Source: JAYFNU01 sp964458545 (GTDB lineage Bacteria; Bacillota; Clostridia; Oscillospirales; Ruminococcaceae). From it: a DNA stretch of 9,455 nucleotides. The DNA is taken from the NCBI GenBank assembly GCA_964458545.1, contig CAYWJF010000061.1, forward strand, positions 1 through 9,455, given 5' to 3'. The notes beneath the pieces are model-generated. The model made no database searches, had not been told where the DNA came from, and saw only the letters and a program-made list of their open reading frames with translations. The number at the start of each line of letters is the position of its first letter. The stretch's first letter is position 1. Below, one piece after another: positions 1 through 7,213 of this stretch. Both the position numbers and the translations under genes were made by a program.

Positions 1-557
1 AAGCTAACCTTCACGTTCTCTCTTTGCGCGTTGTCGGGAAGCTCGTAGTAGGCATACTCCTTGTGTCCCGTTATAGCCGCGACAATGTTCGAGGGTATAG
101 TCTGTATCTTTGTATTGTACTTGCGAACTACCGCATTGTAGTACTTTCTCGATTCGGCTATCTCGTTTTCGATATTGCCGAGCTGCTCCTGAAGAGCCGT
201 GAACTGGGTGTCAGCCTTAAGGTTAGGATACGCCTCAGCGAGCGCGAAAAGGTTTGTAATAGCGCCGGAAAGCTTTGCGTCAGCCTGTACCTTTTTATTA
301 ATGTCAGTTTCCTTTGCTTCGCTTGCTTCTGTTCTAAGCTTTACTATTTCGTCGAGGGTGCTCTTCTCGTGAGCCATATAGCCCTTAACCGACTCGATAA
401 GGTTAGGGATAAGGTCAAATCTCTTTTTCATGTAAACGTCCATGGTGGAGAAGGCCTCAAGTACCATATTGCGAAGCGTTACAAGACCGTTGTTGCAAAC
501 GATAAACCAGATAACAAGAAGAATAAGAACCGCGCCGATAATGATAAATGCTGTCAT
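1..557 (-). CDS. lemA: LemA family membrane-anchored protein (3' end cut by window edge)
   Basis: The frame is open from an ATG at 557 to the left edge, giving 185 codons that end in NVKVS plus two bases of a probable Phe codon. LemA proteins commonly end in a similar KVSF-type tail and are about 185-190 residues long, so only the last residue or two should be missing. Residues 3-20 form one N-terminal membrane helix. After it comes the family hallmark NNGLVTLRNMVLEAFSTMDV, followed by KKRFDLIPNLIESVKGYMAHE, and then a long helical, coiled-coil-like body. The start is supported by an AAGGGGA-type ribosome site about 8 bases upstream. LemA proteins are short-N-terminus, single-span proteins whose biochemical role is poorly defined; they often sit beside TPM-domain or HtpX-type genes, which would lie outside this window. 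The family call is firm; no function is inferred from the neighbours. Confidence 0.93.
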   Translation of the reverse strand, partial: MTAFIIIGAVLILLVIWFIVCNNGLVTLRNMVLEAFSTMDVYMKKRFDLIPNLIESVKGYMAHEKSTLDEIVKLRTEASEAKETDINKKVQADAKLSGAITNLFALAEAYPNLKADTQFTALQEQLGNIENEIAESRKYYNAVVRKYNTKIQTIPSNIVAAITGHKEYAYYELPDNAQRENVKVS

Positions 558-590
558 TTTTCTTTCCCCTTTTTTATTCTTAATATATTG

Positions 591-619
591 ATAATACAGT
601 AATTACTACTATAAATCAA
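591..619 (-). promoter_or_regulatory. Probable sigma-A promoter of lemA
   Basis: Read on the minus strand, TTGATT (614-619) and TATTAT (591-596) are separated by exactly 17 bases. This predicts a transcript start near 584 and a leader of about 27 bases to the lemA ATG. The -35 box overlaps the last codons and stop of the upstream EIIC-like gene. I see no terminator between the two genes, so lemA may be transcribed both from here and by read-through. The spacer contains the palindrome AGTAATTACT. Confidence 0.6.
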
Positions 620-1646
620 GCTTTAAATCATTCTCTTTTATTAGTCCAAACTTTCTTAACGGCCACGCGAAAAGCGGAGTTAACACGGCGGGCAGAACAA
701 TGCAGACAAGAACTAAGCCTAACCAATCCATAGCGCCGCCGAAGCTCTCAGCGGAAACCACGCCTATAGGACCGACCAGTCCGCAAGTACCCATACCCGA
801 TGCCACCGCAATACCGTTTTCAAGCGCAAAAACACAGGTGGATATCGGTCCCGTTACCGCCGCCGCGAGGGTTGGCGGAAGCCATGTCCACGGGTTCTTT
901 ATAATATTGCCCATCTGCAACATTGAGGTTCCAAGCCCCTGCGCCACAAGTCCGCCGAGCTTGTTTTCACGGTAGCTCATAACCGCGAAGCCCACCATCT
1001 GCGCGCAACAGCCCGCTGTCGCCGCGCCGCCCGCAAGCCCCACAAGACCTAAGGACGCGCATATAGCCGCCGAGCTAATAGGAAGAGTAAGGATAATTCC
1101 CACAATGACCGACACGAGTATTCCCATACCAAAGGGGCGAAGCTCCGTCGCGCTCATAATGAGCGAGCCGAGCGCGTTCATTATCGCCGCCACAGCAGGA
1201 CCGATTAGAGCGGTAATTCCAAGTCCCGAAAGTATAGTAACTATAGGGGTGACAAGAATATCGACCTTTGTTTCTTTAGACACCACCTTGCCAAGCTCTG
1301 CCGCAATTATCGCCGCAAAAAAGGTTCCGAGCGGACCGCCGACGGCGTTTGCTCCGATACCGACAGCGCATAGTGAAAACAGCACAAGCGGCGGACATTT
1401 AAGAGCCGCGCCGATAGCCACAGCCATAGCCGCGCCCGTCGCGCCTTTACAGTAGTCAGCTACCGTAACAAGCCACGGAAGCGAAAGCTTGTCACCGAGA
1501 GTGCCGATAATCGTGCCGATAAGAAGCGACGCGAAAAGTCCGAGCGCCATACCGCCCATCGCGTCCACAAAATACCGCTTCCAGCTTATTTCAATGCCTT
1601 TACGTTCTAAAAAAGCTTTGAAGCCGCCCTTCTTTTTTTCCTCCAT
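609..1646 (-). CDS. PTS EIIC-like / PfoR-family polytopic membrane protein
   Basis: This 345-residue hydrophobic protein has about 8-10 predicted membrane spans. It resembles the EIIC_2 family that includes the Clostridium perfringens PfoR regulator. Family-like stretches include NPWTWLPPTLAAAVTGPIST (residues 251-270), ENGIAVASGMGTCGLVGPIG (276-295) and many Gly/Ala-rich helices. A short charged N-terminus (MEEKKK) is probably cytoplasmic. No phosphorylatable EIIA or EIIB domain is fused or adjacent, so classical PTS sugar uptake is not supported; the role could be transport of an unknown solute or regulation. Its ATG shares one base with the stop of the preceding folT/cyclo-ligase gene (TAATG), and an AAAGGGG ribosome site lies 9 bases upstream, so translation is probably coupled to the folate operon. 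The family call rests on remembered sequence features; the substrate is unknown. Confidence 0.8.
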   Translation of the reverse strand: MEEKKKGGFKAFLERKGIEISWKRYFVDAMGGMALGLFASLLIGTIIGTLGDKLSLPWLVTVADYCKGATGAAMAVAIGAALKCPPLVLFSLCAVGIGANAVGGPLGTFFAAIIAAELGKVVSKETKVDILVTPIVTILSGLGITALIGPAVAAIMNALGSLIMSATELRPFGMGILVSVIVGIILTLPISSAAICASLGLVGLAGGAATAGCCAQMVGFAVMSYRENKLGGLVAQGLGTSMLQMGNIIKNPWTWLPPTLAAAVTGPISTCVFALENGIAVASGMGTCGLVGPIGVVSAESFGGAMDWLGLVLVCIVLPAVLTPLFAWPLRKFGLIKENDLKLDL

Positions 1647-2725
1647 TAAAGTATACCCCTTTCAGTTATTACCGCGTCCATTATTACGTCTTCCTTTGAA
1701 AGCGGAAGCCGCCGCTCCATAAGTGCCCTTGGACACAGCGCTACCTTATAAATCTCCGCCCTTTTTAAGAAGCGGTCGTAATAGCCGCCGCCCTGCCCTA
1801 TCCTTCCGCGCCGCTTATCGCAGGCGCTTGACGGGATAACGCCGAGCTCTATCTTTTCTGGCGGTATCTCCTCGTTTTTGTCCGACGGTTCGAGTATTCC
1901 GAAATGACCCGCGGAAAGCTCGGAAAAGCTTTTTATTCTTCTCGCGCTCATTATTCCGCCTTCTGCACAAAGCGGAACACAGACCGCCTTACCGTCCGCG
2001 AGCGCCGTGTCTATTATATTTTTTGTATCTATCTCTCTATTCGTTCCGACAAAACAGAAGACCGTTTTTGCGTTCTTGTAATATGTCGTATCGGTTAGAT
2101 TTTTCGCTATCTCACCACTAACCCGCTCGCGAAGCGCCGCGTCGTTGAGAAAATATGACCTTGCCTTTTTTCTGAGCATTCGCTTTTCTTCCTCGCCCGT
2201 CGCCGCTATATATCTGCGGATAAACCGTTCAGCCACTACCGTACAAATTGTTATAACGGGTATCATACCGAAGCCCTTTATAACGCGGCTTGAAAGGTAA
2301 AGCAAAACGTTATATTCCGAGCCTAAGAACTTAAACATTATGTAAAGCCAGAAGGTATCGAGCACCATACTGCAAAGAAGCGACGAAAGAGCCGCCGCAG
2401 AAAGCGCTCGCCAAAGCTTGAATTCTCTTTTATAAAGAAATAGCCCGTAGATAACGCCCGTTAGAAACGCGGAAACGGTAAACCCGGGGAAATATGCACC
2501 GACAGGGAAAAGCACCGCACCCAAAAGGTCGCCAAGCCCCGCGACAGCGCCCGCCCACAGCGGACCATACAAAAGTGAAGCAACCACAACGGGCAAAAAC
2601 GCGAAGCCTATCTTTAAAAGCGGCATAGCCGCCGAGGGAAACCAGAAGGACAAAAAACGAGACAGTACTATCTCGAAAGCGAGCAGAAGCCCCAAAACCA
2701 CAACCCTTTTAACCTTATAGCTCAT
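1646..2725 (-). CDS. folT: Fusion: folate ECF transporter S component (FolT) + 5-formyltetrahydrofolate cyclo-ligase
   Basis: This single 359-codon frame holds two folate proteins. Residues 1-170 have about six membrane helices and FolT-like motifs: FEIVLSRFLSFWFP (17-30), then GAYFPGFTVSAFLTGVIYGL (76-95). FolT is the substrate-binding subunit that works with a shared EcfA/EcfA'/EcfT energising module, which is not in this window. Residues about 181-359 match 5-formyl-THF cyclo-ligase (MTHFS/5-FCL), which uses ATP to turn 5-formyl-THF into 5,10-methenyl-THF. Visible motifs are REIDT (230-234), GILEP (276-280) and the nucleotide/substrate loop RRGRIGQGGGYYDRFL (305-320). The usual PG-x-AFD stretch before that loop is altered to PSSACD. 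The link is a short charged segment, so the enzyme would lie on the cytoplasmic face of the membrane. The start has a GGGAGGAAGG ribosome site about 9 bases upstream, and the gene follows folC by 27 bases. An internal ATG (codon 183) could also yield the enzyme alone. Confidence 0.9.
   Translation of the reverse strand: MSYKVKRVVVLGLLLAFEIVLSRFLSFWFPSAAMPLLKIGFAFLPVVVASLLYGPLWAGAVAGLGDLLGAVLFPVGAYFPGFTVSAFLTGVIYGLFLYKREFKLWRALSAAALSSLLCSMVLDTFWLYIMFKFLGSEYNVLLYLSSRVIKGFGMIPVITICTVVAERFIRRYIAATGEEEKRMLRKKARSYFLNDAALRERVSGEIAKNLTDTTYYKNAKTVFCFVGTNREIDTKNIIDTALADGKAVCVPLCAEGGIMSARRIKSFSELSAGHFGILEPSDKNEEIPPEKIELGVIPSSACDKRRGRIGQGGGYYDRFLKRAEIYKVALCPRALMERRLPLSKEDVIMDAVITERGIL
2177..2194 (-). promoter_or_regulatory. 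Possible internal ribosome site and start for a stand-alone cyclo-ligase
   Basis: Inside the fusion gene, the minus strand has GAGGAA (2189-2194), nine bases of spacer, then an in-frame ATG (2177-2179, codon 183). This falls exactly at the domain junction. Initiation here would give a 177-residue protein, close to the normal length of a single-domain 5-formyl-THF cyclo-ligase. The GAGGAA also encodes Glu-Glu in a charged linker, so it may be coincidental. Confidence 0.4.
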
Positions 2726-2752
2726 CTTTTCCTTCCTCCCATATCCGCCTTG

Positions 2753-4018
2753 TCAGCGAAAGCACCCGATAACCTCGCTTGCCATATATAACGAGCCGAG
2801 CGACAGAACCGCGCCGCCGTGCTCCTTCGCAAGCTCTACTGCTCTGTTAACCGCCTCTGTAACGTTCTTCTCTATGTAAACTTCCTTGCCGAAGACGTTG
2901 AGCTTTTCGCCGAGCTCTTCGCACGGAAGCCTTCGGGGGCTGTTCGGCTCGCTTGCCACAAAACGACTCGCTACCTCGTTTATTTCGCCGAGCATTCTGC
3001 CGTAATCCTTATCGGCAAGCACGCCTATTAATACGGTAATGTCTTTACCTGAAAGGTATTCCTTTGCCGCCGAAACAGCCGCCGCTATTCCCTGTGGATT
3101 ATGCGCGCCGTCAAGGATAAATACAGGGTCTTCGTTCAAAAGCTCAAGCCTTGCCTGCCACACGGTTTTCGCGAGTCCCACGCGCAAAGCCTTATCGCCT
3201 ATATTAAAGCCTTCTTTGTTTAAAACGTCCGCCGCTTCAAGGGCGAGCGCCGCATTTTTAAGCTGGTGTCTGCCAAGCAGAGGGATAAACAAATCCTTGC
3301 GCTCTTTATAATCAAATCTCTGACCCTTAAGAGAGCTTTCAAGAAGTTTTATCTCTTCAAAGTCGCATACAGTAAGTCGGCTGTTCCTCTCGGCGCAGGT
3401 TTTTCTTAGCACCGCCGCCGCCGCGTCCACTTGAACGTAGCTTGCCGTCGGCACGTTCTCTTTAATAATGCCGCATTTTTCGGCTGCTATCTCTGTAAGG
3501 GTACCGCCGAGCTCCTTCATATGGTCAAAGTCTATTGAGGTTATCACCGTAAGCGCGGGCGTTTTTATCACATTCGTCGCGTCCAATCGTCCGCCGAGCC
3601 CTACTTCAAGCACAACAATGTCGCAGCCGTTTCGCTTGAAATATTCCATAGCCACGGCGAGAACAATCTCAAACTCCGTCGGAAGGTTCTCCATAGCCTC
3701 GGCGTAGTTTTTGACGTACTCCACTACCTCGCATAGCTCTACGTCGCTTATCTCCTCGCCGTTTATCTGCATACGCTCGTTAAAACGGCGGATAAAGGGC
3801 GAAATATAAAGTCCTGTCTTGTAGCCCGCTTCTTTCAGTATGCTCGCCGTCATGGCGCAGACCGAGCCCTTGCCGTTCGTACCCGCCACATGAACAAACC
3901 GCAAGCTGTCCTGCGGGTTGCCCAAAAGCGCTAAAAGCTCCGTTACGCGCTCAAGCCCGAGCTTACTGCCGCGCCAATTTATCGTATGAATATATTCGAG
4001 AGTCTCCGCGTAATTCAT
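2753..4018 (-). CDS. folC: Bifunctional folylpolyglutamate synthase / dihydrofolate synthase
   Basis: FolC adds glutamates to reduced folates, which retains them in the cell and suits them to folate enzymes; many bacterial FolC proteins also make dihydrofolate from dihydropteroate. The chosen start gives 421 residues, normal for the family. Motifs in order are the P-loop VAGTNGKGS (44-52), EVGLGGRLDATNV (138-150), SIDFDHMKELGGTL (161-174) followed by AAEKCGIIK with the Lys that is carbamylated in homologues (about 181), GRHQLKNAALAL (249-260) and the C-domain ILDGAHNPQG (about 301-310). The frame is open further upstream to 4156, but that extension lies inside folD and does not look like FolC. 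The ATG at 4018 overlaps the folD stop by one base (TGATG), with a GAGGG site 13 bases upstream, so it is probably translationally coupled. FolC next to FolT fits trapping of imported folate by polyglutamylation. Confidence 0.95.
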   Translation of the reverse strand: MNYAETLEYIHTINWRGSKLGLERVTELLALLGNPQDSLRFVHVAGTNGKGSVCAMTASILKEAGYKTGLYISPFIRRFNERMQINGEEISDVELCEVVEYVKNYAEAMENLPTEFEIVLAVAMEYFKRNGCDIVVLEVGLGGRLDATNVIKTPALTVITSIDFDHMKELGGTLTEIAAEKCGIIKENVPTASYVQVDAAAAVLRKTCAERNSRLTVCDFEEIKLLESSLKGQRFDYKERKDLFIPLLGRHQLKNAALALEAADVLNKEGFNIGDKALRVGLAKTVWQARLELLNEDPVFILDGAHNPQGIAAAVSAAKEYLSGKDITVLIGVLADKDYGRMLGEINEVASRFVASEPNSPRRLPCEELGEKLNVFGKEVYIEKNVTEAVNRAVELAKEHGGAVLSLGSLYMASEVIGCFR

Positions 4019-4869
4019 CAAAGCTTTGCCGCCCTCTTTGCCGCATATACTACGCTGCGCGCAAGCACAGCCGAGGTAACCGTTCCCACTCCGCCCGGCA
4101 CGGGGCTTAAGGCGAAGGCACTCTTCTTGCATGCCTCTAAGTCCACGTCGCCGCACAGATTTCCGTCGCCGTCCACGTTTATGCCTACGTCAATTATCAC
4201 TTGATTAAGCGAAAGGTAGCTTCTGTCCACCATCTTAGGCGAACCCGCCGCCGCTACGATAATATCCGATTGCTTGCATATCTCTTTTATGTCGGTCGTC
4301 TTTGTGTGGCAGATAGTGACCGTCGCGTTACGCTTAATTAACATCATAGAAAGGGGCTTGCCGACAACAAGACTTCTGCCTATTACGGCTACTCTTTTGC
4401 CAGTAAGCTCAACGCCGTAAAATTCGAGTATCTCTATACAAGCGCGCGCCGTGCAGGGGGAGAAGCCGTCCTCCTTACCCGCGAAAACACCCGCGAGCGA
4501 CCTATCGGTAATTCCGTCCACGTCCTTGTCGGGGGAAAGTGCCGAGCAGACGGCGGCGTCGTCTATGTATTTCGGAAGAGGGCGCATAATTATTACGCCG
4601 TGAACACTCACGTCGTTGTTCGCTCTTTCCACCGCCGTCACCACGTCCTCGGTGTCGCACGCCTTGTCGAGCGCCGACGTTTCGACGTCTATGCCGAGGG
4701 TTGAAAACTTCCTTCTAATTCCGTTTTCGTAGGCGACATCGTCCTCCTTTTCGCCTACGCGGATAACAAGCAGCTTCGGGGTTATGCCGTTTTCGCTTAG
4801 GTAGTCAATCTCGAATTTAAGATATTCGCCGATAGAATCGGAAACCGCTTTTCCCTTAAATAGCTCCAT
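4018..4869 (-). CDS. folD: FolD-family methylenetetrahydrofolate dehydrogenase, probably lacking cyclohydrolase activity
   Basis: This 283-residue protein is the usual length for FolD, which oxidises 5,10-methylene-THF to 5,10-methenyl-THF with NAD(P)+ and in most bacteria also hydrolyses it to 10-formyl-THF. Visible motifs are PDKDVDG (113-119, keeping the conserved Asp118), SPCTARACIEIL (137-148), the dinucleotide-binding GRSLVVGKPLS (164-174), IIDVGIN (225-231), GDVD (240-243) and SPVPGGVGTVTSAVL (255-269). The catalytic Tyr is kept (Tyr47), but the Lys four residues later (Lys54 in E. coli, Lys56 in human) is Ile51. The Gln of VQLPLP (Gln98 in E. coli) is Met95 in IIMRPLP. Both regions align without gaps, so these are real substitutions. 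This points to a dehydrogenase-only enzyme, with the neighbouring fchA supplying the cyclohydrolase. The gene lies 9 bases after fchA; an AGGTG site precedes the ATG by about 6 bases. Confidence 0.92.
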   Translation of the reverse strand: MELFKGKAVSDSIGEYLKFEIDYLSENGITPKLLVIRVGEKEDDVAYENGIRRKFSTLGIDVETSALDKACDTEDVVTAVERANNDVSVHGVIIMRPLPKYIDDAAVCSALSPDKDVDGITDRSLAGVFAGKEDGFSPCTARACIEILEFYGVELTGKRVAVIGRSLVVGKPLSMMLIKRNATVTICHTKTTDIKEICKQSDIIVAAAGSPKMVDRSYLSLNQVIIDVGINVDGDGNLCGDVDLEACKKSAFALSPVPGGVGTVTSAVLARSVVYAAKRAAKL

Positions 4870-4878
4870 CTCTTACAC

Positions 4879-5511
4879 CTATCCTTCCAGCTTCTTTTTA
4901 ACCCTGTCGAATATGTCCCTCGTGAGCTTTTCCGTGTCGCTCAGAATTTTGTTTGCCTTCGTATTAAGCTCTTTTTTTGCCGCTTCGTTCTTCATTGATT
5001 TCGTGTTAATGAAGATGTTCAGCGACGCCGCTTTAACCGCGCCTTCACATATCGCCGCTCCCGCCGCCGCGTCGCTTACAGCCATAACGCTGCCCTTTTC
5101 GGCGAAAACCTCTATAATCTCGGCGGCGCTCGCTATCTCCTTCATAATTTCAAGCGGCACAACGCTCGCTTCGTAAAGCGCGGCTTCCATAACCGTATCC
5201 TTATGCTTCTTCTCTTCGTCGGTGCCATATGGCAACATATACGCCTTCGCAAGCGGCTCGAACGCCCTCGCGTCCGCGTCGGCAAGCATAAGAAGCCTTG
5301 AGGAAACGCCGTCTATCTTTGCTTTGAGCGCCGATATCTCATCCTCAACGTCAGCGTACTTTTTCTTGCCTATCGTCAGCGACGCCACCATAGAGCCGAG
5401 TGACGCCGCCACCGCGCCGCAAAGCGCGGACGCACCGCCGCCGCCCGGGGTGGGCGCTTTACTTGAAAGCAACGATATAAAATCCTCTATTTTTTCCTTT
5501 TGTACCGACAT
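4879..5511 (-). CDS. fchA: Methenyltetrahydrofolate cyclohydrolase (cyclodeaminase/cyclohydrolase family)
   Basis: This 210-residue, mostly helical protein belongs to the FTCD_C (cyclodeaminase/cyclohydrolase) family. In clostridia and methylotrophs, members interconvert 5,10-methenyl-THF and 10-formyl-THF. Visible signatures are the N-terminal APTPGGGGASALCGAVAASL (19-38), DADARAF (78-84), SVMAVSDAAAGAA (141-153) and AASLNIFINT (161-170). The length is typical for the single-domain enzyme. The fhs stop codon is part of its ribosome site (TAAGGAG, 9-base gap), so translation is probably coupled to fhs. The alternative activity, formiminotetrahydrofolate cyclodeaminase, belongs to the same family, but the fhs and folD neighbours and the altered FolD favour cyclohydrolase. 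Confidence 0.92.
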   Translation of the reverse strand: MSVQKEKIEDFISLLSSKAPTPGGGGASALCGAVAASLGSMVASLTIGKKKYADVEDEISALKAKIDGVSSRLLMLADADARAFEPLAKAYMLPYGTDEEKKHKDTVMEAALYEASVVPLEIMKEIASAAEIIEVFAEKGSVMAVSDAAAGAAICEGAVKAASLNIFINTKSMKNEAAKKELNTKANKILSDTEKLTRDIFDRVKKKLEG

Positions 5512-5520
5512 AGCTTCTCC

Positions 5521-7188
5521 TTAAAACAGACCGCTTATTCTGCCCTCGTCGTCTATCGAGATATTCTCCGCGCTCGGGCGCTTAGGAAGCCCCGGCATTG
5601 TCATAATTTCGCCCGTATACGCCACGACAAATTCAGCTCCCGCCGATACCTTTACGTCGCGAACGGTCAGGGTAAAGCCCTCGGGCGCACATAAATTCTT
5701 GGGGTTGTCCGAAAAGCTGTACTGGGTTTTCGCAATACAAACAGGAAGCTTTCCGAAGCCCATCTCTTCTATCTTCGCTATGCTCTTGCCTGCCGTCGGC
5801 GTAAAATCCACCACGTCCGCGCGATAAATTCGCGTCGCGACGGCGCTTATCTTATGCTTTATTCCGTCCTCGTCGCCGTAGCAAAGCTTGAAGTCGCTCT
5901 TTTCGCCGCAAAGCCTTATAACCTCTCTCGCAAGCTCAATTCCGCCCGCGCCGCCCTTCGAGAATACCTCGGAAAGCGCAACGTTAACGCCGAGCGCGCG
6001 GCATTCGTCCTCGACAAGCTTTAGCTCCGCTTCGGTGTCGTCGGGGAAACGGTTTATTGCGACCACTACGGGCAGCCCGTATACGCCGGATATATTCTCT
6101 ATATGCCGAAGCAGGTTTGGCATACCCTTTTTAAGCGCCTCTAAGTTTTCGCCCTTAAGCTCTGTTTTCGGCACTCCGCCGTGCATTTTAAGCGCGCGCA
6201 CCGTCGCTACAAGAACAACCGCCGACGGCGTAAGCCCCGCCTTTCGGCATTTTATATCAAGAAACTTTTCCGCGCCGAGGTCTGCGCCGAAGCCCGCCTC
6301 TGTAACGACGTAATCGCCGTACTTAAGCGCCGTGCGGGTGGCTATGACCGAGTTGCAGCCGTGCGCGATATTCGCGAACGGTCCGCCGTGGATAAGCGCG
6401 GGGGTGTGTTCAAGCGTCTGCACAAGGTTTGGCTTTATCGCGTCCTTAAGAAGCGCCGCCATTGCGCCGTGCGCCTTTAAAGCCTTCGCCGTTACAGGCT
6501 CGCCCTTATATGTGTAGCCGACAATAATGTTAGAAAGCCGTCTTTGTAGGTCGGCGGCGTTCTCAGAAAGGCATAGAATAGCCATAACCTCGCTCGCTAC
6601 GGTGATATCGAAGCCGTCCTCGCGGGTAATGCCGTCGCCGCGACTGCCGAGACCTATAATTATAGAGCGCAGCTCCCTGTCGTTCATATCCACGCAGCGC
6701 CGCCAAGTTATACGCTTAGGGTCGATATTAAGCTCGTTGCCCTGATGTATGTGGTTATCAAGCATAGCGGAAAGCAGGTTGTTCGCCGCGCCTATCGCGT
6801 GCATATCACCCGTAAAATGAAGATTAATATCCTCCATCGGGATAACCTGCGCGTAGCCACCGCCCGCGGCGCCGCCCTTTATACCGAAAACAGGACCGAG
6901 CGACGGCTCGCGAAGCGCAACTACCGTCTTTTCGCCAAGCCTTGTAAGCGCGTCGGCAAGCCCGACGGTGGTAGTAGTTTTGCCCTCGCCCGCAGGGGTG
7001 GGGGTAATAGCGGTTACGAGGATAAGCTTTCCGTCCTTGTTTTTGCTTTCTGTTAGCGCCTCAAGCGAAAGCTTCGCCTTGCTCTTTCCGTACGGCTCGA
7101 CATACTCCGAGGGCACGCCGAGCTTTTCGGCTATTTTTGTTATATCCGCAGGTATCGTGCCCTGCGCAATTTCTATATCTGACAGCAT
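5521..7188 (-). CDS. fhs: Formate-tetrahydrofolate ligase (10-formyl-THF synthetase)
   Basis: Fhs joins formate to tetrahydrofolate using ATP to make 10-formyl-THF, the entry of formate into one-carbon metabolism and the first step of the methyl branch in acetogens. With the start used here it has 555 residues, typical for the bacterial enzyme. The P-loop-like TPTPAGEGKTTTTVGLADAL begins near residue 62. The second signature, EPSLGPVFGIKGGAAGGGY followed by PMEDINLHFTGD, spans 94-128. The C-terminal part contains PTAGKSIAKIEEMGFGKLPV and ends near TMPGLPKRPSAENI, both expected. It is the first gene of the operon. The frame also has an ATG five codons upstream (7203), but that start lacks a ribosome site. 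The ATG at 7188 has GGGAG eight bases before it, so I prefer it. The identity is certain; the exact start less so. Confidence 0.96.
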   Translation of the reverse strand: MLSDIEIAQGTIPADITKIAEKLGVPSEYVEPYGKSKAKLSLEALTESKNKDGKLILVTAITPTPAGEGKTTTTVGLADALTRLGEKTVVALREPSLGPVFGIKGGAAGGGYAQVIPMEDINLHFTGDMHAIGAANNLLSAMLDNHIHQGNELNIDPKRITWRRCVDMNDRELRSIIIGLGSRGDGITREDGFDITVASEVMAILCLSENAADLQRRLSNIIVGYTYKGEPVTAKALKAHGAMAALLKDAIKPNLVQTLEHTPALIHGGPFANIAHGCNSVIATRTALKYGDYVVTEAGFGADLGAEKFLDIKCRKAGLTPSAVVLVATVRALKMHGGVPKTELKGENLEALKKGMPNLLRHIENISGVYGLPVVVAINRFPDDTEAELKLVEDECRALGVNVALSEVFSKGGAGGIELAREVIRLCGEKSDFKLCYGDEDGIKHKISAVATRIYRADVVDFTPTAGKSIAKIEEMGFGKLPVCIAKTQYSFSDNPKNLCAPEGFTLTVRDVKVSAGAEFVVAYTGEIMTMPGLPKRPSAENISIDDEGRISGLF

Positions 7189-7203
7189 ACATTCCGCTCC
7201 CAT
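7186..7203 (-). promoter_or_regulatory. Ribosome site deciding the fhs start (two in-frame ATGs)
   Basis: On the minus strand, ATG (7203-7201) is followed by GGGAGCGG and then a second in-frame ATG (7188-7186). GGGAG (7201-7197) sits eight bases before the second ATG. The first ATG is preceded only by CTGAAAAAAT, which is not Shine-Dalgarno-like. The second is therefore the likelier start, with the first ATG partly forming its ribosome site. Confidence 0.6.
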
Positions 7204-7213
7204 ATTTTTTCAG

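Noticed and set aside
24..602. 192-codon plus-strand open frame over lemA
   Set aside because: It is the antisense of the well-supported LemA frame and shows no protein-family signal of its own.
4019..4156. Upstream extension of the folC frame by 46 codons
   Set aside because: It lies wholly inside the 3' end of folD and has an unrelated, Arg/Cys-rich composition. The ATG at 4018 gives the expected FolC N-terminus and couples to the folD stop.
5888..6313. 141-codon plus-strand frame opposite fhs, rich in Ser/Ala
   Set aside because: This is a typical antisense shadow of a GC-rich gene; fhs is unambiguous across the same bases.
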